Of a stretch of 64,000 nt of DNA, positions 8,352 through 17,081 are shown piece by piece. The notes beneath the pieces are model-generated. The model was not told the DNA's origin. It worked only from the letters and a program-made list of their open reading frames with translations, and did not search any database. The position numbers and the translations under genes were made by a program. The DNA is from Oscillospiraceae bacterium (lineage in GTDB: Bacteria > Bacillota > Clostridia > Oscillospirales > Ruminococcaceae). The stretch is from contig JAFRUS010000039.1 in assembly GCA_017438745.1 (NCBI GenBank), positions 1-64,000 of the forward strand, written 5' to 3'. Within the stretch, counting starts at the first letter, position 1; every line of letters begins with the position of its first letter.

Positions 8352-9437
8352 TTATTTTTCAATATCTTTTCCTTTATCCTGAAGAATATTCCGGATATAA
8401 TACGTACTTCTTCCAACTCCGGATTTCACAATAACCTGTTCTTCCGTGAGTTTTTTCAATGCCGACAATACAGATGATCTTCCATATAACGGACAGTTAC
8501 TGATCACATCACTGCCGGTGAATTTTCCTGTTTTGTTGTCAACATATACTTTTACAACATCATACGCTGAACTTTTCACTCCGATATCGTTCATAAGTCC
8601 TACACGCTTTTCAAATTCATTGTATGAGACAAGTATGATTTTAAGCATATATTTTATAAACGGTCTGTAATCATTGCGGTTTTCATACCAGTCATAATTC
8701 GACTGCTCAAGGACTTCATAATATGTTTCCTTCGTTTTCTCGATTTCTTTTTCGATACTGATATATTTTCCGACTGTAAATCCTGATTTGTAAAGCAGTA
8801 AAAGAGTCATAAGTCTGCTCATCCTTCCGTTACCGTCATTAAACGGATGGATACAAAGAAAATCGCATATAAAAACCGGTATCAGTATAAGAGGATCGAC
8901 ATATTCCAGCGCCATAGCCCTGCTGAAACTCTCACACAAATCTTCAACTGACTGCGGAGTTTCAAACGGTTCAACAGGAGTGAATCTCACTTTCCTTGTA
9001 CCATCGGCCAGCGTTTCAGCTATATAATTCTGAACATTCTTAAATCTTCCTCCGAATTCAAGTCCGGCTGGTTCCAGCAGATCTCTGTGGAGCTGAAGAA
9101 TATACGACGACCTTACCGGAATGTATTCATAATTCTCATGTATTGTTTTAAGAACATTACGATAACCAAGTATCTCCTGCTCATCCCTGTTTCGCGGCTG
9201 AGTTTTTTCATTTATAAGCTGATGCATTCTTGTGCTGGTCGTTACGATACCCTCAATTTTATTTGAAGCTTCTGTACTCTGAATTCTCGCTATTTCAACG
9301 AGTCTGTCCAGTTCAGCTGGTTTTTGTCTTATAAAAAGCTCCTGACGGCCTTTGCATTCATGAATTTTAGCAACAAGGCGAAGTATTTCGCTGTCCCAGC
9401 ATTCTTCTGCAAATCTGCTGTAATCAAATACTCTCAT
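8352..9437 (-). CDS. Fic-family protein with self-inhibitory N-terminus
   Basis: The core Fic motif HPFNDGNGR lies near residues 196-204. The N-terminal domain carries the inhibitory helix motif SNKIEG (S-x-x-x-E-G) near residue 57, as in class II Fic enzymes that hold themselves inactive. The C-terminal part looks like a winged helix (residues about 290-360). Fic enzymes usually AMPylate target proteins. The ATG at 9437 with AAAGGA 5 nt upstream is preferred over the ATG at 9458. It is the first gene of an apparent operon with the RNA ligase. The target is unknown. Confidence 0.92.
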   Translation of the reverse strand: MRVFDYSRFAEECWDSEILRLVAKIHECKGRQELFIRQKPAELDRLVEIARIQSTEASNKIEGIVTTSTRMHQLINEKTQPRNRDEQEILGYRNVLKTIHENYEYIPVRSSYILQLHRDLLEPAGLEFGGRFKNVQNYIAETLADGTRKVRFTPVEPFETPQSVEDLCESFSRAMALEYVDPLILIPVFICDFLCIHPFNDGNGRMSRLMTLLLLYKSGFTVGKYISIEKEIEKTKETYYEVLEQSNYDWYENRNDYRPFIKYMLKIILVSYNEFEKRVGLMNDIGVKSSAYDVVKVYVDNKTGKFTGSDVISNCPLYGRSSVLSALKKLTEEQVIVKSGVGRSTYYIRNILQDKGKDIEK

Positions 9438-9513
9438 GATATTCCTTTCGTCCGGCATTTTCAGTTTTCGTCCATATTATATCATGAATTGGACGAAAAA
9501 GCAATAGCCCGGA

Positions 9514-9617
9514 CGAAAAATTCTCTCAGCTTCTGCTGCGGGAACTTTTTTTAATTGCACCGTAGGTGCCTCCTTTTCCGGAAAGGTATGCCTTCGGCAT
9601 GCTATTTATAAATATCA
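9514..9617 (+). repeat. Structured intergenic repeat, copy 3
   Basis: A degenerate first hairpin with a T run (about 9516-9552) is followed by GCACC-GTA-GGTGC (9557-9569) and GTATGCC-TTC-GGCATGC (9586-9602). Relative to copy 2, one stem pair changes from G-C to A-T. This copy lies between divergent genes, so it is not serving as a gene terminator here. Confidence 0.85.
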
Positions 9618-9664
9618 CTTACGTGTTAGCCACAAAATAAAACCATCATCATTTACAAAATCAG

Positions 9665-9693
9665 TTGCTAATTCATACTTTATGTGTTATAAT
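9665..9693 (+). promoter_or_regulatory. Promoter of the second RhuM gene
   Basis: TTGCTA (9665-9670) and TATAAT (9688-9693) with 17-bp spacing, about 45 bp upstream of the start codon. Confidence 0.7.
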
Positions 9694-9737
9694 CGTAATC
9701 AACCGAATTCCATTCTGACTAAGGAGCAAGACGTGTT

Positions 9738-10757
9738 ATGTCCGATATGAACAAAGAAATGAGAGTTGTACTGTATCACATCGATGATACGGATATAGAT
9801 GTAAATGCAGTTATACAGAATGACAGCATCTGGATAACGCAAAAAGCTATGGCTGAAATTTTCAGCGTAGATAAGTCAAATATAAGCAGACATCTTAAAA
9901 ATATTTTCAATGAAGGTGAACTGGATGAAAATATGGTTGTTGCAAAAATTGCAACAACCACTAAGCACGGAGCAATACCGAAAAAAACACAAACAAAAGA
10001 GACAAACTTCTACAACCTCGATGCAATTATCTCCGTCGGTTACAGAGTCAATTCCAAACAGGCGACAAAGTTCAGAATATGGGCGACATCCGTTCTGAAA
10101 GAATACATGCTGAAAGGTTTCGTCCTTGATGATGAACGCATGAAACAGGGAGAAAACATTTTCGGCAAAGACTATTTCAGAGAACTCCTCGAAAGAGTAC
10201 GCTCCATCCGTGCAAGCGAAAGACGTATCTGGCAGCAGATCACAGATATTTTTGCAGAATGCAGTATCGACTACGACAAAACTTCTGATATAACCCAGAA
10301 GTTCTATGCGACGATTCAGAATAAATTTCATTATGCGATCACCAGAAGTACTGCGGCAGAAATAATATATGAAAGAGCCGATCATTCAAAGGAAAACATG
10401 GGTCTTACAACATGGAGAAATGCACCCGACGGAAGAATACTGAAGTCAGATGTTTCGGTAGCTAAGAATTATCTGGATGAAAAGCAGATACGTCAGCTTG
10501 AAAGAGCTGTATCCGGATATTTCGATTACATCGAAGATCTTATTGAACGTGAAAATACATTTACCATGAAGGAATTCGCGGCGAGTGTAAATGAATTTCT
10601 TGAATTCAGAAAATATGATATCTTAAAGGATAACGGCAAAGTATCGCATAAACAAGCGAAAGAAAAAGCCGAAGCTGAATACGATATTTTCAACCGCACT
10701 CAGCATATCTATTCTGATTTTGATAAAGCTGTCGGACTGATTGACAGCAGGAAATGA
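9738..10757 (+). CDS. RhuM-family protein (virulence RhuM-like)
   Basis: The N-terminal part matches the RhuM family (WITQKAMAEIFSVDKSNISRHL, then FYNLDAIISVGYRVNSKQATKFR), with a helix-turn-helix-like start. The C-terminal two thirds (YFRELLERVRSIRASERRIWQQ and onward) is the usual RhuM tail; there is no Fic domain, unlike the gene at 1910. The 339-residue length is typical. AAGGAG lies 11 nt before the ATG. The family is common in genomic islands and is linked to phage or type I restriction loci, but its biochemical function is not established. It carries a perfect 12-bp palindrome at 9934-9960. Confidence 0.9.
   Translation: MSDMNKEMRVVLYHIDDTDIDVNAVIQNDSIWITQKAMAEIFSVDKSNISRHLKNIFNEGELDENMVVAKIATTTKHGAIPKKTQTKETNFYNLDAIISVGYRVNSKQATKFRIWATSVLKEYMLKGFVLDDERMKQGENIFGKDYFRELLERVRSIRASERRIWQQITDIFAECSIDYDKTSDITQKFYATIQNKFHYAITRSTAAEIIYERADHSKENMGLTTWRNAPDGRILKSDVSVAKNYLDEKQIRQLERAVSGYFDYIEDLIERENTFTMKEFAASVNEFLEFRKYDILKDNGKVSHKQAKEKAEAEYDIFNRTQHIYSDFDKAVGLIDSRK
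9934..9960. repeat. Perfect intragenic palindrome inside the second RhuM gene
   Basis: Arms TGGTTGTTGCAA and TTGCAACAACCA are exact reverse complements of 12 bp around AAA. They encode VVAKIATT, the same protein position as the palindrome at 2119-2143. Confidence 0.9.
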
Positions 10758-10768
10758 AATATATCTGT

Positions 10769-10797
10769 AACGGTCGCCGGCTATGGCGGCCGTTTTG
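10769..10797 (+). terminator. Terminator after the second RhuM gene
   Basis: Stem AACGGTCGCC / GGCGGCCGTT with one G-T pair, a 6-nt loop and a short T run, 12 bp after the stop codon. Confidence 0.8.
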
Positions 10798-10810
10798 AGT
10801 ATATTCAAAT

Positions 10811-10960
10811 TTTGATTATGTCTTTATCTATGATTTTTTATGAGATAAAGACACGATTGAAACAAGCTACTCAATCGGCGTATTTACGTGGATTAGATAA
10901 TCTTTCTGATTTTGACCTTGTCTTTATCTATGTTTTTTTATGAGATAAAGACACGATTGA
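10811..10960 (+). repeat. Pair of direct-repeated hairpins exactly 100 bp apart
   Basis: Two nearly identical units of about 50 bp start at 10811 and 10911. Each holds the stem TGTCTTTATC / GATAAAGACA (10819-10853 and 10919-10953) around a 15-nt T-rich loop and ends in ACGATTGA. The rest of the 10797-11078 gap shows no gene. The pair lies upstream of an ECF sigma gene, so an operator role is possible. Confidence 0.8.
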
Positions 10961-11078
10961 ATTGACCTCCGTAATATAATGTTATCCTCATATTCGGTTC
11001 CGATATCGAAAAAATCAAAAAATCATCCGACACTTCACCGTGTTCGATTGTATTATAAGTGAAAGGGGGCGATGCAGT

Positions 11079-11576
11079 ATGTCAGAAGCTTTGTTACGTA
11101 CGGACAAAGAAATAACCGATATTTACATGCGTCACGTTAAAACCGTTTACCGTGTGTGCTTTGCATACATGAAAAACAAGTCCGACACTGAAGATGCTGT
11201 TGAAGATACATTTTACCGGATGATAAGAAAAGGTCCTCAGTTTGAAAATGAAGAACACGAAAAGGCATGGCTTATAAGGACGGCAACGAACATCTGCCTG
11301 AATATGCTGAACCACTGGCAGAGAAACAATGAAAACATCGAAGATCACACTGGTCTGAAAAGTCCTGAAAAAGCTAATACTGATGAGATACTGCAAATCG
11401 TGCTCGATCTTCCTGAAAAATACAAAACCGTGGTTTATCTTTACTACTACGAAGGATATACCAGTCCGGAGATTGCTGAGATCCTGCAGAAGCCGAATTC
11501 GACTGTCCGGAATCATCTTCATGAAGCACGTACAATTCTGAAAGAAAGGTTAGGCGATGATTTTTATGAAAAATAA
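11079..11576 (+). CDS. ECF-type RNA polymerase sigma factor
   Basis: Region 2 spans residues about 10-75 (YMRHVKTVYRVCFAYMKN, then DAVEDTFYRMIRKG) and region 4 about 105-160 (YTSPEIAEILQKPNSTVRNH). At 165 residues it is a typical small ECF factor. The ATG at 11079 is chosen because GGGGG lies 8-12 nt upstream; an in-frame start at 11040 lacks this. The next gene overlaps it by 20 nt and is a one-pass membrane protein, most likely its anti-sigma factor. Confidence 0.92.
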   Translation: MSEALLRTDKEITDIYMRHVKTVYRVCFAYMKNKSDTEDAVEDTFYRMIRKGPQFENEEHEKAWLIRTATNICLNMLNHWQRNNENIEDHTGLKSPEKANTDEILQIVLDLPEKYKTVVYLYYYEGYTSPEIAEILQKPNSTVRNHLHEARTILKERLGDDFYEK

Positions 11577-12861
11577 AAAGATCATTGATTCATGGAACAG
11601 TATCGCACCTGATGAATCTGCTGAAAAGCGTATGCTTAAAGCGATACTCGATAAAAATCATAATGCAGAATATGAAGATCATCCGGATGAAGATAACGTT
11701 AGTGAGATCATTACGAATGAATACACTGTAAGCAAAGGAAAAAACGCAAAGCAGATACTCATTACCGCACTTCCAGCCGCAGCGTGCATTGCACTGATAT
11801 TCAGTGTGGTAAAGTTCACATCTGATCATCTGCCGGCAGGCGATAATAATGATGAAATAAACATTTCAGCCGGTGAAACAAGCGGTACTGTCATATCTGA
11901 GATAACTGAAAGCAAAAATGAAACTGACTCCCCTGTTACATCCGTTTCAGAGATTTTCTCAGTTACATCTGTTCCGGTAAATTCAGATACAGATATATCA
12001 GATACATCATCCGTATCTGTCATAAGTTCGTCAGGAAAAAATGGCTCTGCAGATACCACTGCCGCTGTAACAGATACTCCAAAAGATGATAAAAAAGAAA
12101 CCGAAAAACCAAACCCGGCACAGACTGAACCGGAAACTAATAAAGAAGAAACTCCGAAAACACAGAAAGTTACTGACCAGAAATATATAACAACTACCGT
12201 AACCACAGAATCAAAACCTCGTGAAACTCTTCCGGAAGTTACGACTGAAACAGAAGTAACTACAGTTACAGAAACCAATACAGGTGAATACGAAACATTT
12301 GATCTGACTCCTTCAAAAAACAATGTTGCAGAATTACTTTCATCTTATGATTTTCCGGAAGGCTACTTCAGTAACGATGAACTTTACAACATAACGCCTC
12401 AGGAAATAACCGATAAGTACGGATTCCGTATATTCAAATACGATCAGTGCTGTGAAAGTTATCTCGAATACAACGGTGGTATTTACCATATAGGAACTGG
12501 ATTGGGAGGAGCCGGATCCACCTCATTTGCTGTTGCTGACCTGAACAGCGATGGTAATCCTGAACTATATTATACATTTTCATGGGGTTCAGGTATGCAT
12601 CGTTCACAGATAGGCTATTTTGACACTGCAGTCTTAACAGACTTTGCTGTCAATTACGATCTTCCTGATCACGAAATAAAATTGTCTTCAACAAATACCG
12701 CTCTCGAAGTCTGCGAAGCATCTGTTGTTGAATCAAATGGATTTGCAAACATCAAAACAACAGCCAAAGATAAAATCGGAGAACTGATTTACGAAAACGG
12801 CGCAATACAATTCAAAACTCCAGACGGTTCATTTGACAGTAGGGTACATCCGTTCCAATAA
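11557..12861 (+). CDS. Membrane anti-sigma-type sensor with Ser/Thr-rich stalk
   Basis: The layout is a cytoplasmic region of about 65 residues, a membrane segment (about 66-87, ILITALPAAACIALIFSVV), a Ser/Thr/Pro/Glu-rich stalk to about residue 245, and an extracellular domain of about 185 residues. That domain contains an EF-hand-like stretch (ADLNSDGNPELYYTF) resembling FG-GAP or VCBS-type repeats. Overlap with the sigma gene supports an anti-sigma role, with the outer domain as the sensor. The ATG at 11566 (MKNKK) is an alternative start. The ligand is unknown; polysaccharide sensing as in clostridial RsgI systems is only an analogy. Confidence 0.75.
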   Translation: MIFMKNKKIIDSWNSIAPDESAEKRMLKAILDKNHNAEYEDHPDEDNVSEIITNEYTVSKGKNAKQILITALPAAACIALIFSVVKFTSDHLPAGDNNDEINISAGETSGTVISEITESKNETDSPVTSVSEIFSVTSVPVNSDTDISDTSSVSVISSSGKNGSADTTAAVTDTPKDDKKETEKPNPAQTEPETNKEETPKTQKVTDQKYITTTVTTESKPRETLPEVTTETEVTTVTETNTGEYETFDLTPSKNNVAELLSSYDFPEGYFSNDELYNITPQEITDKYGFRIFKYDQCCESYLEYNGGIYHIGTGLGGAGSTSFAVADLNSDGNPELYYTFSWGSGMHRSQIGYFDTAVLTDFAVNYDLPDHEIKLSSTNTALEVCEASVVESNGFANIKTTAKDKIGELIYENGAIQFKTPDGSFDSRVHPFQ

Positions 12862-12902
12862 TAAATCGCTGGAAACATAAAATCGAGAAAATATATAAAA
12901 AT

Positions 12903-12940
12903 AAGGCATGGCCTCGCAATTACACAGGTCATGCCTTGTT
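12903..12940 (+). terminator. Terminator between convergent genes
   Basis: Stem AAGGCATGGCCT / AGGTCATGCCTT with one G-T pair, followed by a weak T-rich tail. Confidence 0.65.
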
Positions 12941-12958
12941 GCATTTATTAATGATAAA

Positions 12959-13489
12959 TTAATCAAATCTGTACTCGCTGACTGAGCAGTTCTTGACCCC
13001 GAATGATGCGTATTCATCATTGGTCATCTCGTTGAAATACGAATGAACCACCCTCGCAATGCCATTGTGGGCAACGAGTATATAGTCGCCGCCGTCATTT
13101 TTCAGTTCATCAAGAAGATTGTAGATACGCTGTGCCATCTGAAACATCGACTCACCGCCATCGTAACGGTTCAGAAACTGTTTCTTTGCCTCGTGAAATT
13201 CCTTTCCGTCACGGGGCGTAGATTCATATTTTCCGAACCGCTGCTCGATAAGACGTATTTCCTCACGCATCGGAATGCCGCATATTTCAGAAATATGTGC
13301 CGCCGTATCCTTTGCACGGGAAAGCGGAGAATACAGTATCGAATCCGCCTTTATACCCATTTTCTTTATCATCTCACCGGTCTCGACAGCCTGCTTATGT
13401 CCCCTTTCAGTAAGAGGACTGTCCGTCGCCCCGCATATCTTATTTTCCACATTCCATACGGTCTCGCCGTGTCTTACAAACCAGATCAT
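12959..13489 (-). CDS. Histidine phosphatase family protein (phosphoglycerate mutase-like)
   Basis: The N-terminal catalytic motif RHGET (residues 6-10) carries the phosphorylated His, followed by SPLTERGHKQA and SPLSRAKDTA, and a second His motif in VAHNGIARVV. At 176 residues it fits the small cofactor-independent phosphatases of the PhoE/CobC branch rather than glycolytic mutase. GAGG lies 7 nt before the ATG. It stands alone between convergent and divergent neighbours, so its substrate cannot be inferred. Confidence 0.9.
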   Translation of the reverse strand: MIWFVRHGETVWNVENKICGATDSPLTERGHKQAVETGEMIKKMGIKADSILYSPLSRAKDTAAHISEICGIPMREEIRLIEQRFGKYESTPRDGKEFHEAKKQFLNRYDGGESMFQMAQRIYNLLDELKNDGGDYILVAHNGIARVVHSYFNEMTNDEYASFGVKNCSVSEYRFD

Positions 13490-13564
13490 TTTACTGCCTC
13501 ACTATTCTGAATTTTTTGCATATCGCTTCATATCATTATAGCAAAGCACATTATCAAAGTCAAT

Positions 13565-14269
13565 TCAATCAAGCGAATCTATCTTCTTGGAAAGATATTG
13601 TCTTAGCTTTGCAAGGTCAGCAAGGCTCAGAGTCCCGTCGCCGTCAACATCTGCTGCCTTCAGCTGATCATCGGTAAGATTTCTGTCTCCCAGAAGTGCA
13701 AGTGAAACCTCAGTAAGATCGGTTACATCAATCGTTCCACTGAAATCCAGATCACCAAGCTTTATCGTTTGGTCTGGTTCTGCTGATTCCGTTGGCTCGG
13801 CTGGCTTCTCTGGTTCAGTTGGTTCCGCAGGCTTCTCCGATTCAGCCGATTCTGTTGGTTCCGTCGGCTCCACTGGTTTCTCCGGTTCTTCTGGTTCTGC
13901 CGGCTTTTCCGGTTCCGTCGGCTCTTCTGGTTCAGTCGGTTCTGCCGGCTGCGTTGCTTCCTCGTCATAAACAACTCTGACGATTGAATAGTCTGCGTCG
14001 TTTGAAAGCAGATAGCTCCTTAAGTTTTCCGTAAGAATATTCACCTGCTGATTCGGATTAAGAAACGAGGTTTTATTAATCTTTACAATAACTTCCCCTG
14101 CTTCTGATATCTCAATTACAGCCTTGCCGGGTAACTTCTCGTCGATATATGCCTGAACAACAGCCGCAACTTCATCCGGTTCAGTTGCAAAACCGAAATC
14201 TGCATAAACTGTAGATGAAACAGTCATTATCATAGCAAGTCCGCTCATAACTGCGATCATTTTCTTCAT
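13565..14269 (-). CDS. Secreted dockerin protein with Pro/Glu-rich linker
   Basis: A signal peptide of about 24 residues is followed by a small domain (about 25-105) of unknown type. Next comes a low-complexity linker of about 65 residues made of P-T/A-E-P units. The C-terminus (about 175-234) is a type I dockerin with two calcium loops, DLDFSGTIDVTDL and DVDGDGTLSLADL, each followed by a helix; the end reads LRQYLSKKIDSLD. Dockerins bind cohesin modules of scaffoldins, so the protein should be carried on a cellulosome or cell surface. Its dockerin closely resembles that of the gene at 18105. The function of the N-terminal domain is not recognised. Confidence 0.88.
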   Translation of the reverse strand: MKKMIAVMSGLAMIMTVSSTVYADFGFATEPDEVAAVVQAYIDEKLPGKAVIEISEAGEVIVKINKTSFLNPNQQVNILTENLRSYLLSNDADYSIVRVVYDEEATQPAEPTEPEEPTEPEKPAEPEEPEKPVEPTEPTESAESEKPAEPTEPEKPAEPTESAEPDQTIKLGDLDFSGTIDVTDLTEVSLALLGDRNLTDDQLKAADVDGDGTLSLADLAKLRQYLSKKIDSLD

Positions 14270-14662
14270 AAAAATTCTTCCTCCTTATACACATGCGTAA
14301 TGTACAAAACAGTTCCGCCGCGTCAAATGTGTTTTCTCTTTTTACAAATACCATAATATTATTATCTATATTTCAGAGAAAGATTTCAATGCATATTTTA
14401 CACAAAGATAGTTATGGATTTTACACTAAACGACATATATCAGATGAAAAACATCCGCTGATCCGGTTGAATATCCTTATATAAAATATTTATTTACGCA
14501 AAGATACCACATTAAAATCGCACTTATTGATTGTTTCGGAAAATTATCGCAATAAATAAAAAAATTATACATTTACTTTTTATTTTAGTTGATGTATAAT
14601 AAAAACAAGGATTGTTCGGGGATTGTATTTGTACAGTTAAAGCCCCTTAAGGAGGAAAAATC
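14270..14662. other. AT-rich divergent intergenic region
   Basis: This stretch of about 390 bp separates the divergent dockerin and MutS-like genes. Apart from the promoter at 14572-14600, no RNA gene, repeat or supported reading frame was recognised. Confidence 0.6.
14572..14600 (+). promoter_or_regulatory. Promoter of the MutS-like gene
   Basis: TTTACT (14572-14577) and TATAAT (14595-14600) with 17-bp spacing, about 63 bp before the start codon. Confidence 0.65.
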
Positions 14663-16342
14663 ATGAAAGACACAAATGTTTCCGAACTTCAGCAGTTCAG
14701 TCTGCTGGTACCTGATCCAGATGAAACTTTTTTCGAGATCAGCCCGAACACCCGCTGTGATCTGTCGGTAGAGTTTCTTGCGGAAAATATCGGTCACAGC
14801 CCCTCGGAAAAAAAGCTCATCACCGATGTTCTTACCCACATTCCGACAAATCCGAAAACGATCGCATACCGTAATGACATCTATCATGAACTGAGCAGCG
14901 AACCTGAACTGTGCAGCAAGCTCCATGATATTTTCTCCTGGCTGCGCGACAGGATGCCTGATCATTACATAAAGAAGAGCAATGATCTTATGGTACTGGT
15001 AACACGTCTCACTGCACTCCGGTCATATGCTTTCGCTCTTACGAAGATAAATGAACTTATCTCCGGACACGATTTTCATTCGGAAGGTCTGAAAAAACTG
15101 AAAAAATATGTTGCCGGCATATGTGAAGGAAGCGGATTCGAAGAACTTGGCAAGGACATAGGATACGCTCTCAGGGATATCGACAATGTACGAAGCGTTA
15201 CCCTGGGCGTTAATCTTGATTCCAATTTCAACGTTATCGAATCCGGTCTGGTATCAATAAACAGCTTCTACTTCACCGAAGAAAGCGTGCTCAAAAACTT
15301 CGTAAAGTTCCACAGAAACGACAAGTTTAATGACGACAATGAAACTTTACAGTTTAAAATGACTACCCACAGAAATGCATATGAAACGCTCGAATTAGGA
15401 GTGACCGGCACCACTACCGGCGGAAACAATATGCTGATGACCAATTTAAACAACATCATCACCAGAATGCTTCCGTCCACTACTTCAAAAGTTAAGAAGA
15501 TCATAGACAAATACGCTGATCTGAGCGGAAAGGTGCTTATCGATCTTACTGATGAATTCCTTTTCTACACACGATTCATCGAACTGGAAAAGCGTATAAA
15601 AAATGCGGGTCTCCCTGTATGCACCGCAGAAACATCATCCGGCGACTCTGAGTTTACGAATCTTTACAACATAAAGCTTGCCATCTGCCACGTTAAGGGC
15701 ATGGTAAAGGAAAACATAGTCTGCAACGACTTAAGCTTTACAAAGGAAAGAAACATCCACATTCTCACCGGTCCGAACCGCGGCGGCAAAACCATTATCA
15801 CACAGGCGCTCGGACTTGCATTCATCATGTATCAGGCAGGCGTTTTCACCCCGGCTTCAGCCGCAAAATTACGTCCGTGCAGCGGTATCTACTCTCACTT
15901 CCCTGTTGAAGAAGAAAAAACTGTTTCTCTCGGACGTCTCGGTGAAGAATCTGCACGTTTCAATGAGATATGCAAAACTGCTGACAGCAACAGCCTGATC
16001 CTTTTCAACGAATCATTTGCAACGACCAGTCATACCGAATCTCTGTATATCGCTGAAGATGTCATCAAATATCTCTGCTGTCTCGGAACACGTGCTTTCT
16101 TCAACACCCACATGCACGAACTCGCCGAACATGCTGAAGATTTCGGAAAGATACCGGAAGCAGTCTGCGGAGCTGACAGTCTTGTAATGGAAAACGAAAA
16201 CGGAAAGCGCTCCTACAAAATGGTTCAGAAAAAACCTGACGGCCAGAGCTACGCCCGTGAGATCGCCCAGAAATACGGCATAACCTTCGAACAGCTGAGT
16301 CAGAACCTCAGACACGGTTCCGACGCTGTACCGGCCACCTGA
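14663..16342 (+). CDS. MutS-family ATPase (MutS-like, non-canonical)
   Basis: The C-terminal half is a MutS-type ATPase with Walker A GPNRGGKT near residue 371 and THMHELA near the end. The Walker B region reads LILFNES where most MutS proteins have a DE pair, so Asn replaces the usual Asp. The N-terminal mismatch-recognition domain of MutS1 is absent, and no Smr endonuclease domain is seen, so this is not MutS1 or MutS2. The 559-residue proteins of this type occur in many Firmicutes without assigned function. AAGGAGG lies 7 nt before the ATG. It appears monocistronic. Confidence 0.85.
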   Translation: MKDTNVSELQQFSLLVPDPDETFFEISPNTRCDLSVEFLAENIGHSPSEKKLITDVLTHIPTNPKTIAYRNDIYHELSSEPELCSKLHDIFSWLRDRMPDHYIKKSNDLMVLVTRLTALRSYAFALTKINELISGHDFHSEGLKKLKKYVAGICEGSGFEELGKDIGYALRDIDNVRSVTLGVNLDSNFNVIESGLVSINSFYFTEESVLKNFVKFHRNDKFNDDNETLQFKMTTHRNAYETLELGVTGTTTGGNNMLMTNLNNIITRMLPSTTSKVKKIIDKYADLSGKVLIDLTDEFLFYTRFIELEKRIKNAGLPVCTAETSSGDSEFTNLYNIKLAICHVKGMVKENIVCNDLSFTKERNIHILTGPNRGGKTIITQALGLAFIMYQAGVFTPASAAKLRPCSGIYSHFPVEEEKTVSLGRLGEESARFNEICKTADSNSLILFNESFATTSHTESLYIAEDVIKYLCCLGTRAFFNTHMHELAEHAEDFGKIPEAVCGADSLVMENENGKRSYKMVQKKPDGQSYAREIAQKYGITFEQLSQNLRHGSDAVPAT

Positions 16343-16371
16343 TAAAAACAATTTTCACCCTTATTAAAAAT

Positions 16372-16425
16372 CCGGCATATCCGCAGCTGCGTACTTTACG
16401 TATGCAAGGATATGCCGGTTTGTTT
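16372..16425 (+). terminator. Terminator of the MutS-like gene
   Basis: Stem CCGGCATATCC (16372-16382) / GGATATGCCGG (16408-16418) with a 25-nt loop, followed by TTTGTTTTT. Confidence 0.85.
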
Positions 16426-16426
16426 T

Positions 16427-17062
16427 TCAGAACGCATCTTTTATACCAGTAACAACACCTTCTCCGATTCTGTACTTACCATCGAAAAGAAAGAAATGAA
16501 TTCCAGTGCCTTCGATATTGAATTTAACTTCTGACAAAGGCAGAAACGAAAATGTACATTCAAAATTATTATCCGATTTGATGGCTGCATTTTCGATAAA
16601 TATGCATATGGTGTTTGAAACAGGAAAATCGTTCAAATCAACGAAACAGACCGGAATTATACTGGCGTCTATCAGATATGATTTCTTCTGCTTTTTACTG
16701 AGTTCTTCATTGAAGAATATATCCGCTGTATATTTTTTATACATAAATTTGCTTGTGTCATATTCATCATCTCTGATGTAGTTTTTTTGGTTGCCGCCAA
16801 TCAAAGGTATAACGCTTAATGCCGCATGAGCCAAGATTATAAATTTCAGGCTGAAAATGCAGGAAAGCACCAAAAATATTATGGAAAGAAGCATTAATGA
16901 TATCCAGATGATTGTAAGTGGTCTTTGGTTTCCAAATTCACAAACACTTTCAGTGTATTGATGATCACAATGACTGCATTTTTTGATCATCTGGTTTATC
17001 ACACCTGATTTTTCAATATCATGTCCACACCACGGACATCTTTTTATTATTTGTTTTTTCAT
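16427..17062 (-). CDS. Zinc-ribbon membrane protein, paralogue of the gene at 21506
   Basis: An N-terminal zinc ribbon (CPWCGH, then CSHC near residues 9-33) is followed by two hydrophobic segments (about 50-90) and a C-terminal domain of about 110 residues. The C-terminal domain shares long stretches with the 21506 product, including SFLPLSEVKFNIE and the last residues KDAF. The family is not recognised. The gene starts 19 bp after the GNAT gene and may be in its operon; no convincing ribosome site is visible. Presence of two copies on either side of a leucine-rich-repeat gene points to local duplication. Confidence 0.8.
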   Translation of the reverse strand: MKKQIIKRCPWCGHDIEKSGVINQMIKKCSHCDHQYTESVCEFGNQRPLTIIWISLMLLSIIFLVLSCIFSLKFIILAHAALSVIPLIGGNQKNYIRDDEYDTSKFMYKKYTADIFFNEELSKKQKKSYLIDASIIPVCFVDLNDFPVSNTICIFIENAAIKSDNNFECTFSFLPLSEVKFNIEGTGIHFFLFDGKYRIGEGVVTGIKDAF

Positions 17063-17081
17063 ATCAATTTCATTTAGTTAA

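Noticed and set aside
11826..12323. 165-residue minus-strand frame rich in Val and Ser
   Set aside because: It is the complement of the Ser/Thr-rich stalk of the anti-sigma protein, a typical low-complexity shadow.
13043..13510. 155-residue plus-strand frame opposite the histidine phosphatase
   Set aside because: The opposite strand encodes a clear RHGE phosphatase; this frame has no domain or ribosome site.
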